From: Liolophura sinensis
Taxonomy: Eukaryota; Mollusca; Polyplacophora; Chitonida; Chitonidae
Reading direction: 5' to 3'
Length of the DNA stretch: 64,000 nt
Assembly (NCBI RefSeq): GCF_032854445.1
Contig: NW_027018093.1
Span: forward strand, 21,473 to 85,472
The position numbers and the translations under genes were made by a program. The notes under the pieces are model-generated. The model made no database searches. It saw only the letters and a program-made list of their open reading frames with translations, and was not told where the DNA came from. Each line of letters starts with the position of its first letter. The stretch's first letter is position 1. Shown in pieces: positions 25,501 through 38,865 of this stretch.

Positions 25501-28008
25501 ACTTTTGCACTTTTGCCTGGTCTTTTTGTTAATTGAAACCGGCTACACTGTACTCTGTACAATCGCGACTGGTCATTACTATATTCTACTTTTGACTATA
25601 AGTTATGTGCCCTTCGGTAGCCCAGAAGACGTCAAATTTTTGGGCTAAGCCCATTTAACTCACCCAGCAATTGCCTTACTTCTAAGTCCAAGACAATCTC
25701 AATGTCTTTATCTACGTGTAGAAAAACCACACCATTTGTACGTGAAAAACACAAGGTACCTGATACAGTCTGATGTAAAAAGTACAACTAAACACTGACC
25801 CACTTCAGTAAGGTGCCAAAAGATGCGGAATTGAGCCAGGCATCGGCAGCTGTTGAAAAATTGCAAATTTCCCTGGTTTCCATGGAGTAAGAGCCGTTGC
25901 TGGGCACGTGATTATGACATAAATGATCATTCATTTGTCACTACAGCCAAAAGTATTGGTCGGAGAGCAACGCGGTTTGCACCATTCGATTTCTCGTCAC
26001 AAAATACGTCGGATTAGCCTCTTATCAGGAGCACTGGAACAGTTTTTCCACTTTTGCATTTTTACCTGGTCTTTTTGTTAATTGAAACCGGCTACACTGT
26101 AATCTTTACAATCGCGACTGGTCATTACTATATTCAACTTTTGACTATATGTTATGTGCCCTTCGGTAGCCCAGAAGACGTCAAATCTTTGGGCTAAGCC
26201 CATTTAACTCACCCAGCAATTGCCTTACTTCTAAGTCGAAGACAATCTTAATGTCTTTATCTACGTGTAGAAAAACCACACCATTTGTACATAAAAAACA
26301 CAAGGTACTTGATACAGTCTGCTGTAAAAAGTACAACTGACCACAGACCCACATGAATAAGGTGCCAAAAGATGCGGAATTGAGCCAGGAATCGGCAGCT
26401 GTTGAAAAATTGCAAATTTCCCTGGTTTCCATGGAGTAAGAGCCGTTGCTGTGCACGTGATTATGACATAAATGATCATTCAATTGTCACTACAGCCAAA
26501 AGTATTGGTCGGAGAGCAACGCGGTTTGCACCATAAGATTTCTCGTCACAAAATACGTCGGATTAGCCTCTTACCAGCAGCACTGGAACAATGTTTCCAA
26601 TTTTGCATTTTTGCCTGGCCTTTTTGTTAATTGAAATCGGCTACACTGTACTCTGTACAATCGCGACTGGTCATTACTATATTCAACTTTTGACTATATG
26701 TTATGTGCCCTTCGGTAGCCCAGAAGACGTCAAATCTTTGGGCTAAGCCCATTTAACTCACCCAGCAATAGCCTTACTTCTAAGTCGAAGACAATCTCAA
26801 TGTCTTTATCTACGTGTAGAAAAACCACACCATTTGTACATAAAAAACACAAGGTACTTGATACAGTCTGCTGTAAAAAGTACAACTGAACACTGACCCA
26901 CTTCAGTAAGATGCCAAAAGATGCGGAATTGAGCCAGGCATCGGCAGCTGTTGAAAAATTGCAATTTTCCCTGGTTTCCATGGAGTAAGAGCCGTTGCTA
27001 CGCACGTGATTATGACATCAATGATCATTCAATTGTCGCTACAGCCAAAAGTATTGGTCGGAGAGCAACGCGGATTGCACCATTCGATTTCTCGTCACAA
27101 AATACGTCGGATTAGCCTCTTACTAGTAGCACTGGAACAGTTTTTCCACTTTTGCATTTTTGCCTGGTCTTTTTGTTAATTGAAACCGGCTACACTGTAC
27201 TCTGTCCAATCGCGACTGGTCATTACTATATTCTACTTTTGACTATAAGTTATGTGCCCTTCGGTAGCCCAGAAGACGTCAAATCTTTGGGCTAAGCCCA
27301 TTTAACTCACCCAGCAATTGCCTTACTTCTAAGTCCAAGACAATCTCAATGTCTTTATCTACGTGTAGAAAAACCACACCATTTGTACGTGAAAAACACA
27401 AGGTACCTGATACAGTCTGCTGTAAAAAGTACAACTAAACACTGACCCACTTCAGTAAGGTGCCAAAAGATGCGGAATAGGGCCAGGCATCGGCAGCTGT
27501 TGAAAAATTGCAAATTTCCCTGGTTTCCATGGAGTAAGAGCCGTTGCTGGGCACGTGATTATGACATAAATGATCATTCATTTGTCACTACAGCCAAAAG
27601 TATTGGTCGGAGAGCAACGCAGTTTGCACCATTCGATTTCTCGTCACAAAATACGTCGGATTAGCCTCTTACCAGCAGCACTGGAACAGTTTTTCCACTT
27701 TTGCATTTTTACCTGGTCTTTTTGTTAATTGAAACCGGCTACACTGTAATCTTTACAATCGCGACTGGTCATTACTATATTAAACTTTTGACTATAAGTT
27801 ATGTGCCCTTCGGTAGCCCAGAGGACGTCAAATCTTTGGGCCAAGCCCATTTAACTCACCCAGCAATTGTCTTACTTCTAAGTCCAAGACAATCTCAATG
27901 TCTTTATCTACGTGTAGAAAAACCACACCATTTGTACATGAAAAACACAAGGTACTTGATACAGTCTGATGTAAAAAGTACAACTGACCACAGACCCACA
28001 TGAATAAG
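22519..28008. repeat. Rearranged partial HOR copy C (M42-M51)
   Basis: Monomers start at 22519, 23068, 23617, 24166, 24715, 25264, 25813, 26362, 26911 and 27460. M44-M48 match M33-M37 (p10-p14) at 6039 bp, while M49-M51 match M25-M27 (p2-p4) at 13176 bp. M43 is a recombinant: its left part carries p2 markers (CCAGGAATCGG, CCATGGAG) and its right part p9 markers (AATATTCATTGAATTG, TCTTGTCTCAAAATACG). M42 and M48 are both p14-like at the left and end in the GACCACAGACCCACATGAATAAG tail seen just before p2 (written here in part; it lies at 23045-23067 and 26340-26361). The block is thus a shortened and shuffled HOR derivative. Confidence 0.8.
23140..23175. other. Inferred unequal-crossover junction in M43 (p2 to p9)
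   Basis: The last p2-specific base is the G of CCATGGAG at 23139, where p9 units have CCATTGAG. The first p9-specific base is the C at 23176, beginning CAATATTC, where p2 has AAATGATC. The 36 bases between are identical in both parents and contain the CACGTG site. The junction is inferred by comparison with M25 (p2) and M32 (p9). Gene conversion could give the same pattern. Confidence 0.65.
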
Positions 28009-31000
28009 GTGCCAAAAGATTCGGAATTGAGCCAGGCATCGGCAGCTGTTGAAAAATTGCAAATATCCCTGGTTTCTATGGAGTAAGAGCCGTTGCTACG
28101 CACGTGATTATGACATCAATGATCATTCAATTGTCGCTACAGCCAAAAGTATTGGTCGGAGAGCAACGCGGTTTGCACCATTCGATTTCTCGTCATAAAA
28201 TACGTCGGATTAGCCTCTTACTAGTAGCACTGGAACAGTTTTTCCACTTTTGCATTTTTGCCTGGTCTTTTTGTTAATTGAAACCGGCTACTCTGTAATC
28301 TGTACAATCGCGACTGGTCATTACTATGTTCAACTTTTGACTATAAGTTATGTGCCCTTCGGTAGCCCAGAAGACCTGAAATCTTTGGGCCAAGCCCATT
28401 TAACTCACCCGGCAATTGTCTTACTTCTAAGTCCAAGACAATCTCAATGTCTTTATCTACGTGTAGAAAAACCAGACCATTTGTACATAAAAAAACACAA
28501 GGTACTTGATACAGTCTGCTGTAAAAAGTACAACTAAACACTGACCCTCATTTATAAGGTGCCAAAAGATGCGGAATTGGGCCAGGCATCGGCAGCTGTT
28601 AAAAAATTGTAAATATCCCTGGTTTCCATGGAGTAAGAGCCGTTGCTGTGCACGTGATTATGACATCAATATTCATTGAATTGTCGCTACAGCCAAAAGT
28701 ATTGGTCGGAGAGCAACGCGGTTTGCACCATTCGATTTCTTGTCTCAAAATACGTCGGATTAGCCTCTTACCAGCAGCACTGGAACAGTTTTTCCACTTT
28801 TGCATTTTTACCTGGTCTTTTTGTTAATTGAAATCGGCTACACTGTACTCTGTACAATCGCGACTGGTCATTACTATATTCAACTTTTGACTATAAGTTA
28901 TGTGCCCTTCGGTAGCCCAGAAGACGTCAAATCTTTGGGCTAAGCCCATTTAACTCACCCAGCAATTGTCTTACTTTTAAGTCCAAGACAATCTCAATGT
29001 CTTTATCTACGTGTAGAAAAAACCACACCATTTGTACATGAAAAACACAAGGTACTTGATACAGTCTGCTGTAAAAAGTACAACTGAACACTGACCCACT
29101 TCAGTAAGGTGCCAAAAGATTCGGAATTGAGCCAAGCATCGGCAGCTGTTGAAAAATTGCAAATATCCCTGGTTTCTATGGAGTAAGAGCCGTTGCTACG
29201 CACGTGATTATGACATCAATGATCATTCAATTGTCGCTACAGCCAAAAGTATTGGTCGGAGAGCAACGCGGTTTGCACCATTCGATTTCTCGTCATAAAA
29301 TACGTCGGATTAGCCTCTTACTAGTAGCACTGGAACAGTTTTTCCACTTTTGCATTTTTGCCTGGTCTTTTTTGTTAATTGAAACCGGCTACTCTGTAAT
29401 CTGTACAATCGCGACTGGTCATTACTATATTCAACTTTTGACTATAAGTTATGTGCCCTTCGGTAGCCCAGAAGACCTGAAATCTTTGGGCCAAGCCCAT
29501 TTAACTCACCCGGCAATTGTCTTACTTCTAAGTCCCAAGACAATCTCAATGTCTTTATCTACGTGTAGAAAAACCGCACCATTTGTACATAAAAAACACA
29601 AGGTACTTGATACAGTCTGCTGTAAAAAGTACAACTAAACACTGACCCACATTTATAAGGTGCCAAAAGATGCGGAATTGGGCCAGGCATCGGCAGCTGT
29701 TAAAAAATTGTAAATATCCCTGGTTTCCATGGAGTAAGAGCCGTTGCTGTGCACGTGATTATGACATCAATATTCATTGAATTGTCGCTACAGCCAAAGG
29801 TATTGGTCGGAGAGCAACGCGGTTTGCACCATTCGATTTCTTGTCTCAAAATACGTCGGATTAGCCTCTTACCAGCAGCACTGGAACAGTTTTTCCACTT
29901 TTGCATTTTTACCTGGTCTTTTTGTTAATTGAAATCGGCTACACTGTACTCTGTACAATCGCGACTGGTCATTACTATATTCAACTTTTGACTATAAGTT
30001 ATGTGCCCTTCGGTAGCCAGAAGACCTGAAAACTTTGGGCTAAGCCCATTTAACTCACCCAGCAATTGCCTTACTTCTAAGTGCAAGACAATCTCAATGT
30101 CTTTATCTACGTGTAGAAAAACCACACCATTTGTACATGAAAAACACAAGGTACTTGATACAGTCTGCTGTAAAAAGTACAACTGAACACTGACCCACTT
30201 CAGTAAGGTGCCAAAAGATGCCGAATGAGCGCAGGCATCGGCAGCTGTTGAAAAATTGCAAATATCCTGGTTTCTATGGAGTAAGAGCCGTTGCTACGCA
30301 CGTGATTATGACATCAATGATCATTCAATTGTCGCTACAGCCAAAAGTATTGGTCGGAGAGCAACGCGGTTTGCACCATTCGATTTCTCGTCATAAAATA
30401 CGTCGGATTAGCCTCTTACTAGTAGCACTGGAACAGTTTTTCCACTTTTGCATTTTTGCCTGGTCTTTTTGTTAATTGAAACCGGCTACTCTGTAATCTG
30501 TACAATCGCGACTGGTCATTACTATATTCAACTTTTGACTATAAGTTATGTGCCCTTCGGTAGCCCAGAAGACCTGAAATCTTTGGGCCAAGCCCATTTA
30601 ACTCACCCGGCAATTGTCTTACTTCTAAGTCCAAGACAATCTCAATGTCTTTATCTACGTGTAGAAAAACCGCACCATTTGTACATAAAAAACACAAGGT
30701 ACTTGATACAGTCTGCTGTAAAAAGTACAACTAAACACTGACCCACATTTATAAGGTGCCAAAAGATGCGGAATTGGGCCAGGCATCGGGCAGCTGTTAA
30801 AAAATTGTAAATATCCCTGGTTTACATGGAGTAAGAGCCGTTGCTGTGCACGTGATTATGACATCAATATTCATTGAATTGTCGCTACAGCCAAAAGTAT
30901 TGGTCGGAGAGCAACGCGGTTTGCACCATTCGATTTCTTGTCTCAAAATACGTCGGATTAGCCTCTTACCAGCAGCACTGGAACAGTTTTTCCACTTTTG

Positions 31001-31305
31001 CATTTTTACCTGGTCTTTTTGTTAATTGAAACCGGCTACACTGTAATCTTTACAATCGCGACTGGTCATTACTATATTTAACTTTTGACTATAATTTATG
31101 TGCCCTTCGGTAGCCCAGAGGACGTCAAATTTTTGGGCCAAGCCCATTTAACTCACCCAGCAATTGTCTTACTTCTAAGTGCAAGACAATCTCAATGTCT
31201 TTATCTACGTGTAGAAAAACCAGACCATTTGTACATAAAAAACACAAGGTACTTGATACAGTCTGCTGTAAAAAGTACAACTGAACACTGACCCACATGA
31301 ATAAG
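28009..31305. repeat. Dimer (about 1.1 kb) repeated three times (M52-M57)
   Basis: Monomers start at 28009, 28559, 29109, 29660, 30208 and 30756. The odd units (M52, M54, M56) carry TTTCTATGGAG, TCGTCATAAAATACG and CTACTCTGTAATCTG. The even units (M53, M55, M57) carry the AATATTCATTGAATTG box and TCTTGTCTCAAAATACG. They correspond to HOR positions p5 and p6. M54-M57 show extra indels (lengths 551, 548, 548, 550), such as TTTTTTG near 29370, AGTCCCAAG near 29532 and GAATGAGCGCAGG near 30223. These make the 144-codon frame at 29204-29638, which is therefore an indel artefact of the repeat and not a gene. Confidence 0.8.
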
Positions 31306-34300
31306 GTGCCAAAAGATGCGGAATTGAGCCAGGTATCGGCAGCTGTTGAAAAATTGCAAATTTCCCTGGTTTCCATGGAGTCAGAGCCGTTGTTGTGCAC
31401 GTGATTATGACATAAATGATCATTCAATTGTCACTACAGGCAAAAGTATTGGTCGGAGAGCAACGCGGATTGCACCATTCGATTTCTCGTCACACAGTAC
31501 GTCGGATTAGCCTCTTACCAGCAGCAACTGGAATAGTTTTTCCACTTTTGCATTTTTACCTGGTCTTTTTGTTAATTGAAGTCGGCTACACTGTACTCTG
31601 TACAATCGCGACTGGTCATTACTATATTCAACTTTTGACTATAAGTTATGTGCCCTTTGGTAGCCCAGAAGACGTCAAATCTTTGGGCTAAGCCATTTAA
31701 CTCACCCAGCAATTGTCTTACTTCTAAGTCCAAGACAATCTCAATGTCTTTATCTACGTGTAGAAAAACCAGACCTTTTGTACGTGAAAAACACAAGGTA
31801 CTTGATACAGTCTGCTGTAAAAAAGTACAACTGACCACAGACCCACATGAATAAGGTGCCAAAAGATGCGGAATTGGGCCAGCATCGGCAGCTGTTAAAA
31901 AATTGCAAAATATCCCTGGTTTCCATGGAGTAAGAGCCGCTGCTGGGCACGTGATTATGACATAAATGATCATTCAATTGTCGCTACAGCCAAAAGTATT
32001 GGTCGGAGAGCAACGCGGTTTGCACCATTCGATTTCTCGTCACAAAATACGTCGGATTAGCCTCTTACCAGCAGCACTGGAACAATTTTTCCAATTTTGC
32101 ATTTTTGCCTGGTCTTTTTGTTCTTTGAAATCGGCTACACTGTACTATGTACCATCGCGACTGGTCATTACTAACATTCAACTTTTGACTATATGTTATG
32201 TGCCCTTCGGTAGCCCAGAAGACGTCAAATCTTTGGGCTAAGCCCATTTAACTCACCCAGCAATTGCCTTACTTCTAAGTGCAAGACAATCTCAATGTCT
32301 TTATCTACGTGTAGAAAAACCACACCATTTGTACATGAAAAACAAAAGGTAACTTGATACAGTCTGCTGTAAAAAGTACAACTGAACACTGACCCACTTC
32401 AGTAAGGTGCCAAAAGGTTCGGAATTGAGCCAGGCATCGGCAGCTGTTGACAAATTGCAAATTTCCCTGGTTTCCATGGAGTAAGAGCCGTTGCTACGCA
32501 CGTGATTATAGCATAAATGATCATTGAATTGTCGCTACAGCCAAAAGTATTGGTCGGAGAGCAACGCGGTTTGCACCATTCGATTTCTCGTCACAAAATA
32601 CGTCGGATTAGCCTCTTACCAGCAGCACTGTAACAGTTTTTCCACTTTTGCATTTTTGCCTGGTCTTTTTGTTAATTGAAATCGGCTACACTGTACTCTG
32701 TACAATCGCGACTGGTCATTACTATATTCAACTTTTGACTATAAGTTATGTGCCCTTCGGTAGCCCAGAAGACGTCAAATCTTTGGGCTAAGCCCATTTA
32801 ACTCACCCAGCAATTGTCTTACTTCTAAGTCCAAGACAATCTCAAAGTCTTTATCTACGTGTAGAAAAAACCACACCATTTGTACATAAAAAACACAAGG
32901 TACTTGATACAGTCTGCTGTAAAAAGTACAACTGACCACAGACCCAGACGAATAAGGTGCCAAAAGATGCGGAATTGAGCCAGGTATCGGCAGCTGTTGA
33001 AAAATTGCAAATTTCCCTGGTTTCCATGGAGTAAGAGCCGTTGCTGTGCACGTGATTATGACATAAATGATCATTCAATTGTCACTACAGGCAAAAGTAT
33101 TAGTCGGAGAGCAACGCGGTTTGCACCATTCGATTTCTCGTCACCAAATACGTCGGATTAGCCTCTTACCAGCAGCAACTGGAATAGTTTTTCCACTTTT
33201 GCATTTTTACCTGGTCTTTTTGTTAATTGAAATCGGCTACACTGTACTCTGTACAATCGCGACTGGTCATTACTATATTCAACTTTTGACTATAAGTTAT
33301 GTGCCCTTCGGTAGCCCAGAAGACGTCAAATCTTTGGGCTAAGCCCATTTAACTCACCCAGCAATTGCCTTACTTCTAAGTGCAAGACAATCTCAATGTC
33401 TTTATCTACGTGTAGAAAAACCACACCATTTGTACATGAAAAACAAAACGTACTTGATACAGTCTGCTGTAAAAAGTACAACTGAACACTGACCCACTTC
33501 AGTAAGGTGCCAAAAGGTTTGGAATTGAGCCAGGCACCGGCAGCTGTTGACAAATTGCAAATTTCCCTGGTTTCCATGGAGTAAGAGCCGTTGCTACGCA
33601 CGTGATTATAGCATAAATGATCATTGAATTGTCGCTACAGCCAAAAGTATTGGTCGGAGAGCAACGCGGTTTGCACCATTCGATTTCTCGTCACAAAATA
33701 CGTCGGATTAGCCTCTTACCAGCAGCACTGGAACAGTTTTTCCACTTTTGCATTTTTACCTGGTCTTTTTGTTAATTGAAATCGGCTACACTGTACTCTG
33801 TACAATCGCGACTGGTCATTACTATATTCAGCTTTTGACTATAAGTTATGTGCCCTTCGGTAGCCCAGAAGACGTCAAATCTTTCGGCTAAGCCCATTTA
33901 ACTCACCCAGCAATTGTCTTACTTCTAAGTCCAAGACAATCTCAATGTCTTTATCTACGTGTAGAAAAACCACACCATTTGTACATAAAAAAACACAAGG
34001 TACTTGATACAGTCTGATGTAGAAAGTACAACTGACCACAGACCCACATGAATAAGGTGCCAAAAGATGCGGAATTGAGCCAGGCATCGGCAGCTGTTGA
34101 CAAATTGCAAATTACCCTGGTTTCCATGGAGTAAGAGCCGTTGATGGGCACGTGATTATGGCATAAATTATCATTAAATTGTCGCCACAGCCAAAAGTAT
34201 TGGTCGGAGAGCAACGCGGTTTGTACCATTCGATTTCTCGTCACAAAATACGTCGAATTAGCCTCTTACCAGCAGCACTGGGACAATTTTTCCAATTTTG

Positions 34301-34605
34301 CATTTTTGCCTGGTCTTTTTGTTAATTGAAATCGGCTACACTGTACTATGTACCATCGCGACTGGTCATTACTATATTCTACTTTTGACTATAAGTTATG
34401 TGCCCTTCGGTAGCCCAGAAGACCTGAAATCTTTCGGCTAAGCCCATTTAACTCACCCAGCAATTGCCTTACTTCTAAGTCGAAGACAATCTCAATGTCT
34501 TTATCTACGTGTAGAAAAACCAGACCATTTGTACGTGAAAAACACAAGGTACTTGATACAGTCTGCTGTAAAAAGTACAACTGAACACTGACCCACTTCA
34601 GTAAG
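31306..34605. repeat. Mixed monomers M58-M63 with 2- and 3-unit echoes
   Basis: Monomers start at 31306, 31856, 32407, 32957, 33507 and 34057. M58 and M61, three units apart, share CACTACAGGCAAAAG and CAGCAACTGGAATAG. M60 and M62, two units apart, share CAAAAGGTT, GTTGACAAATTGC and GATTATAGCATAAATG. Lengths are 549-551, with scattered single-base gains. Two different periodicities overlap here, indicating successive small duplications of different sizes. No coding or RNA feature is seen. Confidence 0.75.
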
Positions 34606-37600
34606 GTGCCAAAAGATGCGGAATTGAGCCAGGCATCGGCAGCTGTTGAAAAATTGCAAATTTCCCTGGTTTCCATGGAGTAAGAGCCGTTGCTGGGCAC
34701 GTGATTATGACATAAATGATCATTCAATTGTCACTACAGCCAAAAGTATTGGTCGGAGAGCAACGCGGTTTGCACCATTCGATTTCTCGTCACAAAATAC
34801 GTCGGATTAGCCTCTTACCAGCAGCACTGTAACAGTTTTTCCACTTTTGCATTTTTACCTGGCCTTTTTGTTCTTTGAAATCGGCTACACTGTACTATGT
34901 ACCATCGCGACTGGTCATTACTATATTCAACTTTTGACTATATGTTATGTGCCTTTCGGTAGCCCAGAAGACGTCAAATCTTTGGGCTAAGCCCATTTAA
35001 CTCACCCAGCAATTGCCTTACTTCTAAGTCGAAGACAATCTTAATGTCTTTATCTACGTGTAGAAAAACCACACCATTTGTACATGAAAAACACAAGGTA
35101 CTTGGTACAGTCTGCTGTAAAAAGTACAACTGAACACTGACCCACTTCAGTAAGATGCCAAAAGATGCGGAATTGAGCCAGGCATCGGCAGCTGTTGAAA
35201 AATTGCAAATTTCCATGGTTTCCATGGAGTAAGAGCCGTTGCTACGCACGTGATTATGACATAAATGATCATTCAATTGTCGCTACAGCCAAAAGTATTG
35301 GTCGGAGAGCAACGCGGATTGCACCATTCGATTTCTCGTCACAAAATACGTCGGATTAGCCTCTTACTAGTAGCACTGGAACAGTTTTTCCACTTTTGCA
35401 TTTTTGCCTGGTCTTTTTGTTAATTGAAACCGGCTACACTGTACTCTGTACAATCGCGACTGGTCATTACTATATTCTACTTTTGACTATAAGTTATGTG
35501 CCCTTCGGTAGCCCAGAAGACGTCAAATCTTTCGGCTAAGCCCATTTAACTCACCCAGCAATTGCCTTACTTCTAAGTGCAAGACAATCTCAATGTCTTT
35601 ATCTACGTGTTGAAAAACCACACCATTTGTACATGAAAAACACAAGGTACTTGATACAGTCTGCTGTAAAAAGTACAACTGAACACTGACCCACTTCAGT
35701 AAGATGCCAAAAGCTGCGGAATTGAGCCAGGCATCGGCAGCTGTTGACAAATTGCAAATTTCCCTGGTTTCCATGGAGTAAGAGCCGTTGCTACGCACGT
35801 GATTATGACAAAAATGATCATTCAATTGTCGCTACAGCCAAAAGTATTGGTCGGAGAGCAACGCGGATTGGACCATTCGATTTCTCGTCACAAAATACGT
35901 CGGATTAGCCTCTTACTAGTAGCACTGGAAAAGTTTTTCCACTTTTGCATTTTTGCCTGGTCTTTTTGTTAATTGAAACCGGCTACACTGTACTCTGTAC
36001 AATCGCGACTGGTCATTACTATATTCTACTTTTGACTATAAGTTATGTGCCCTTCGGTAGCCCAGAAGACGTCAAATCTTTGGGCTAAGCCCATTTAACT
36101 CACCCAGCAATTGCCTTACTTCTAAGTGCAAGACAATCTCAATGTCTTTATCTACGTGTTGAAAAACCACACCATTTGTACATGAAAAACACAAGGTACT
36201 TGATACAGTCTGCTGTAAAAAGTACAACTGAACACTGACCCACTTCAGTAAGATGCCAAAAGATGCGGAATTGAGCCAGGCATCGGCAGCTGTTGAAAAA
36301 TTGCAAATTTCCGTGGTTTCCATGGAGTAAGAGCCGTTGCTACGCACGTAATTATGACATAAATGATCATTCAATTGTCGCTACAGCCAAAAGTATTGGT
36401 CGGAGAGCAACGCGGTTTGCACCATTCGATTTCTCGTCACAAAATACGTCGAATTAGCCTCTTACCAGCAGCACTGGGACAATTTTTCCACTTTTGCATT
36501 TTTGCCTGGTCTTTTTGTTAATTGAAATCGGCTACACTGTACTATGTACCATCGCGACTGGTCATTACTATATTCTACTTTTGACTATAAGTTATGTGCC
36601 CTTCGGTAGCCCAGAAGACCTGAAATCTTTCGGCTAAGCCCATTTAACTCACCCAGCAATTGCCTTACTTCTAAATCGAAGACAATCTCAATGTCTTTAT
36701 CTACGTGTAGAAAAACCAGACCATTTGTACGTGAAAAACACAAGGTACTTGATACAGTCTGCTGTAAAAAGTACAACTGAACACTGACCCACTTCAGTAA
36801 GGTGCCAAAAGATGCGGAATTGAGCCAGGCATCGGCAGCTGTTGAAAAATTGCAAATTTCCCTGGTTTCCATGGAGTAAGAGCCGTTGCTGGGCACGTGA
36901 TTATGACATAAATGATCATTCAATTGTCACTACAGCCGAAAGTATTGGTCGGAGAGCAACGCGGTTTGCACCATTCGATTTCTCGTCACAAAATACGTCG
37001 GATTAGCCTCTTACCAGCAGCACTGTAGCAGTTTTTCCACTTTTGCATTTTTACCTGGCCTTTTTGTTAATTGAAATCGGCTACACTGTACTCTGTACAA
37101 TCGCGACTGGTCATTACTATATTCAACTTTTGACGATAAGTTATGTGCCCTTCGGTAGCCCAGAAGACGTCAAATCTTTCGGCTAAGCCCATTTAACTCA
37201 CCCAGCAATTGTCTTACTTCTAAGTCCAAGACAATCTCAAAGTCTTTATCTACGTGTAGAAAAACCAGACCATTTGTACATAAAAAACACAAGGTACTTG
37301 ATACAGTCTGCTGTAAAAAGTACAACTGACCACTGACCCACATGAATAAGGTGCCAAAAGATGCGGAATTGAGCCAGGAATCGGCAGCTGTTGAAAAATT
37401 GCAAATTTCCCTGGTTTCCATGGAGTAAGAGCTGTTGCTGTGCACGTGATTATGACATCAATGATCATTCAATTGTCACTACAGCCAAAAGTATTGGTCG
37501 GAGAGGAACGCGGTTTGCACCATTCGATTTCTCCTCACAAAATACGTCGGATTAGCCTCTTACCAGCAGCACTGGAACAATTTTTCCAATTTTGCATTTT

Positions 37601-38865
37601 TGCCCGGTTTTTTTTGTTCTTTGAAATCGGCTACACTGTACTATGTACAATCGCGACTGGTCATTACTATATTCAACTTTTGACTATATGTTATTTGCCC
37701 TTCGGTAGCCCAGAAGACGTCAAATCTTTGGGCTAAGCCCATTTAACTCACCCAGCAATTGCCTTACTTCTAAGTCGAAGACAATCTTAATGTCTTTATC
37801 TACGTGTAGAAAAACCACACCATTTGTACATGAAAAACACAAGGTACTTGGTACAGTCTGCTGTAAAAAGTACAATTGAACACTGACCCACTTCAGTAAG
37901 ATGCCAAAAGATGCGGAATTGAGCCAGGCATCGGCAGCTGTTGAAAAATTGCAAATTTCCATGGTTTCCATGGAGTAAGAGCCGTTGCTACGCACGTGAT
38001 TATGACATAAATGATCATTCAATTGTCGTTACAGCCAAAAGTATTGGTCGGAGAGCAACGCGGATTGCACCATTCGATTTCTCGTCACAAAATACGTCGG
38101 ATTAGCCTCTTACTAGTAGCACTGGAACAGTTTTTCCACTTTTGCATTTTTGCCTGGTCTTTTTGTTAATTGAAACCGGCTACACTGTACTCTGTACAAT
38201 CGCGACTGGTCATTACTATATTCTACTTTTGACTATAAGTTATGTGCCCTTCGGTAGCCCAGAAGACGTCAAATCTTTCGGCTAAGCCCATTTAACTCAC
38301 CCAGCAATTGCCTTACTTCTAAGTGCAAGACAATCTCAATGTCTTTATCTACGTGTAGAAAAACCACACCATTTGTACGTGAAAAACACAAGGTACTTGA
38401 TACAGTCTGCTGTAAAAAGTACAACTGAACACTGACCCACTTCAGTAAGGTGCCAAAAGATGCGGAATTGAGCCAGGCATCGGCAGCTGTTGAAAAATTG
38501 CAAATATCCCTGGTTTCCATGGAGTAAGATCCGTTGCTGGGCACGTGATTATGACATAAATGATCATTCAATTGTCACAACAGCCAAAAGTATTGGTCGG
38601 AGAGCAACGCGGATTGTACCATTCGATTTGTCGTCACAAAATACGTCGGATTAGCCTCTTACCAGCAGCACTGGAACAATTTTTCCAATTTTGCATTTTT
38701 GCCTGGTCTTTTTGTTAATTGAAATCGGCTACACTGTACTATGTACCATCGCGACTGGTCATTACTATATTCAACTTTTGACTATATGTTATGTGCCCTT
38801 CGGTAGCCCAGAAGACGTCAAATCTTTGGGCTAAGCCCATTTAACTCACCCAGCAATTGCCTTAC
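34606..38865. repeat. Mixed monomers M64-M71 with 4- and 5-unit echoes
   Basis: Monomers start at 34606, 35155, 35704, 36253, 36802, 37351, 37901 and 38450. Units ending just after 34606 and 36802 (four apart) share GACCTGAAATCTTTCGGC and CCAGACCATTTGTACG. The segments around M65 and M70 (five apart, 2746 bp) share CTTGGTACAGTCTGC and TTTCCATGGTTTCCATGG. The last monomer, M71, runs to 38998, but from 38866 it belongs to the trimer duplication described next. No gene is seen. Confidence 0.75.

Noticed and set aside
29204-29638. Longest open frame (144 codons, + strand)
   Set aside because: It arises because single-base indels in M54 (an extra T near 29370 and an extra C near 29532) join frames of the repeat. 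The equivalent region of sibling units is not open, and no start context, domain or codon bias is visible.
34389-34727. Recurrent 91-115 codon minus-strand frames
   Set aside because: They recur at multiples of 549 bp in most monomers, overlap the + strand frames, show indel breaks in many units and resemble no protein family I recognise. They are a by-product of the repeat sequence.
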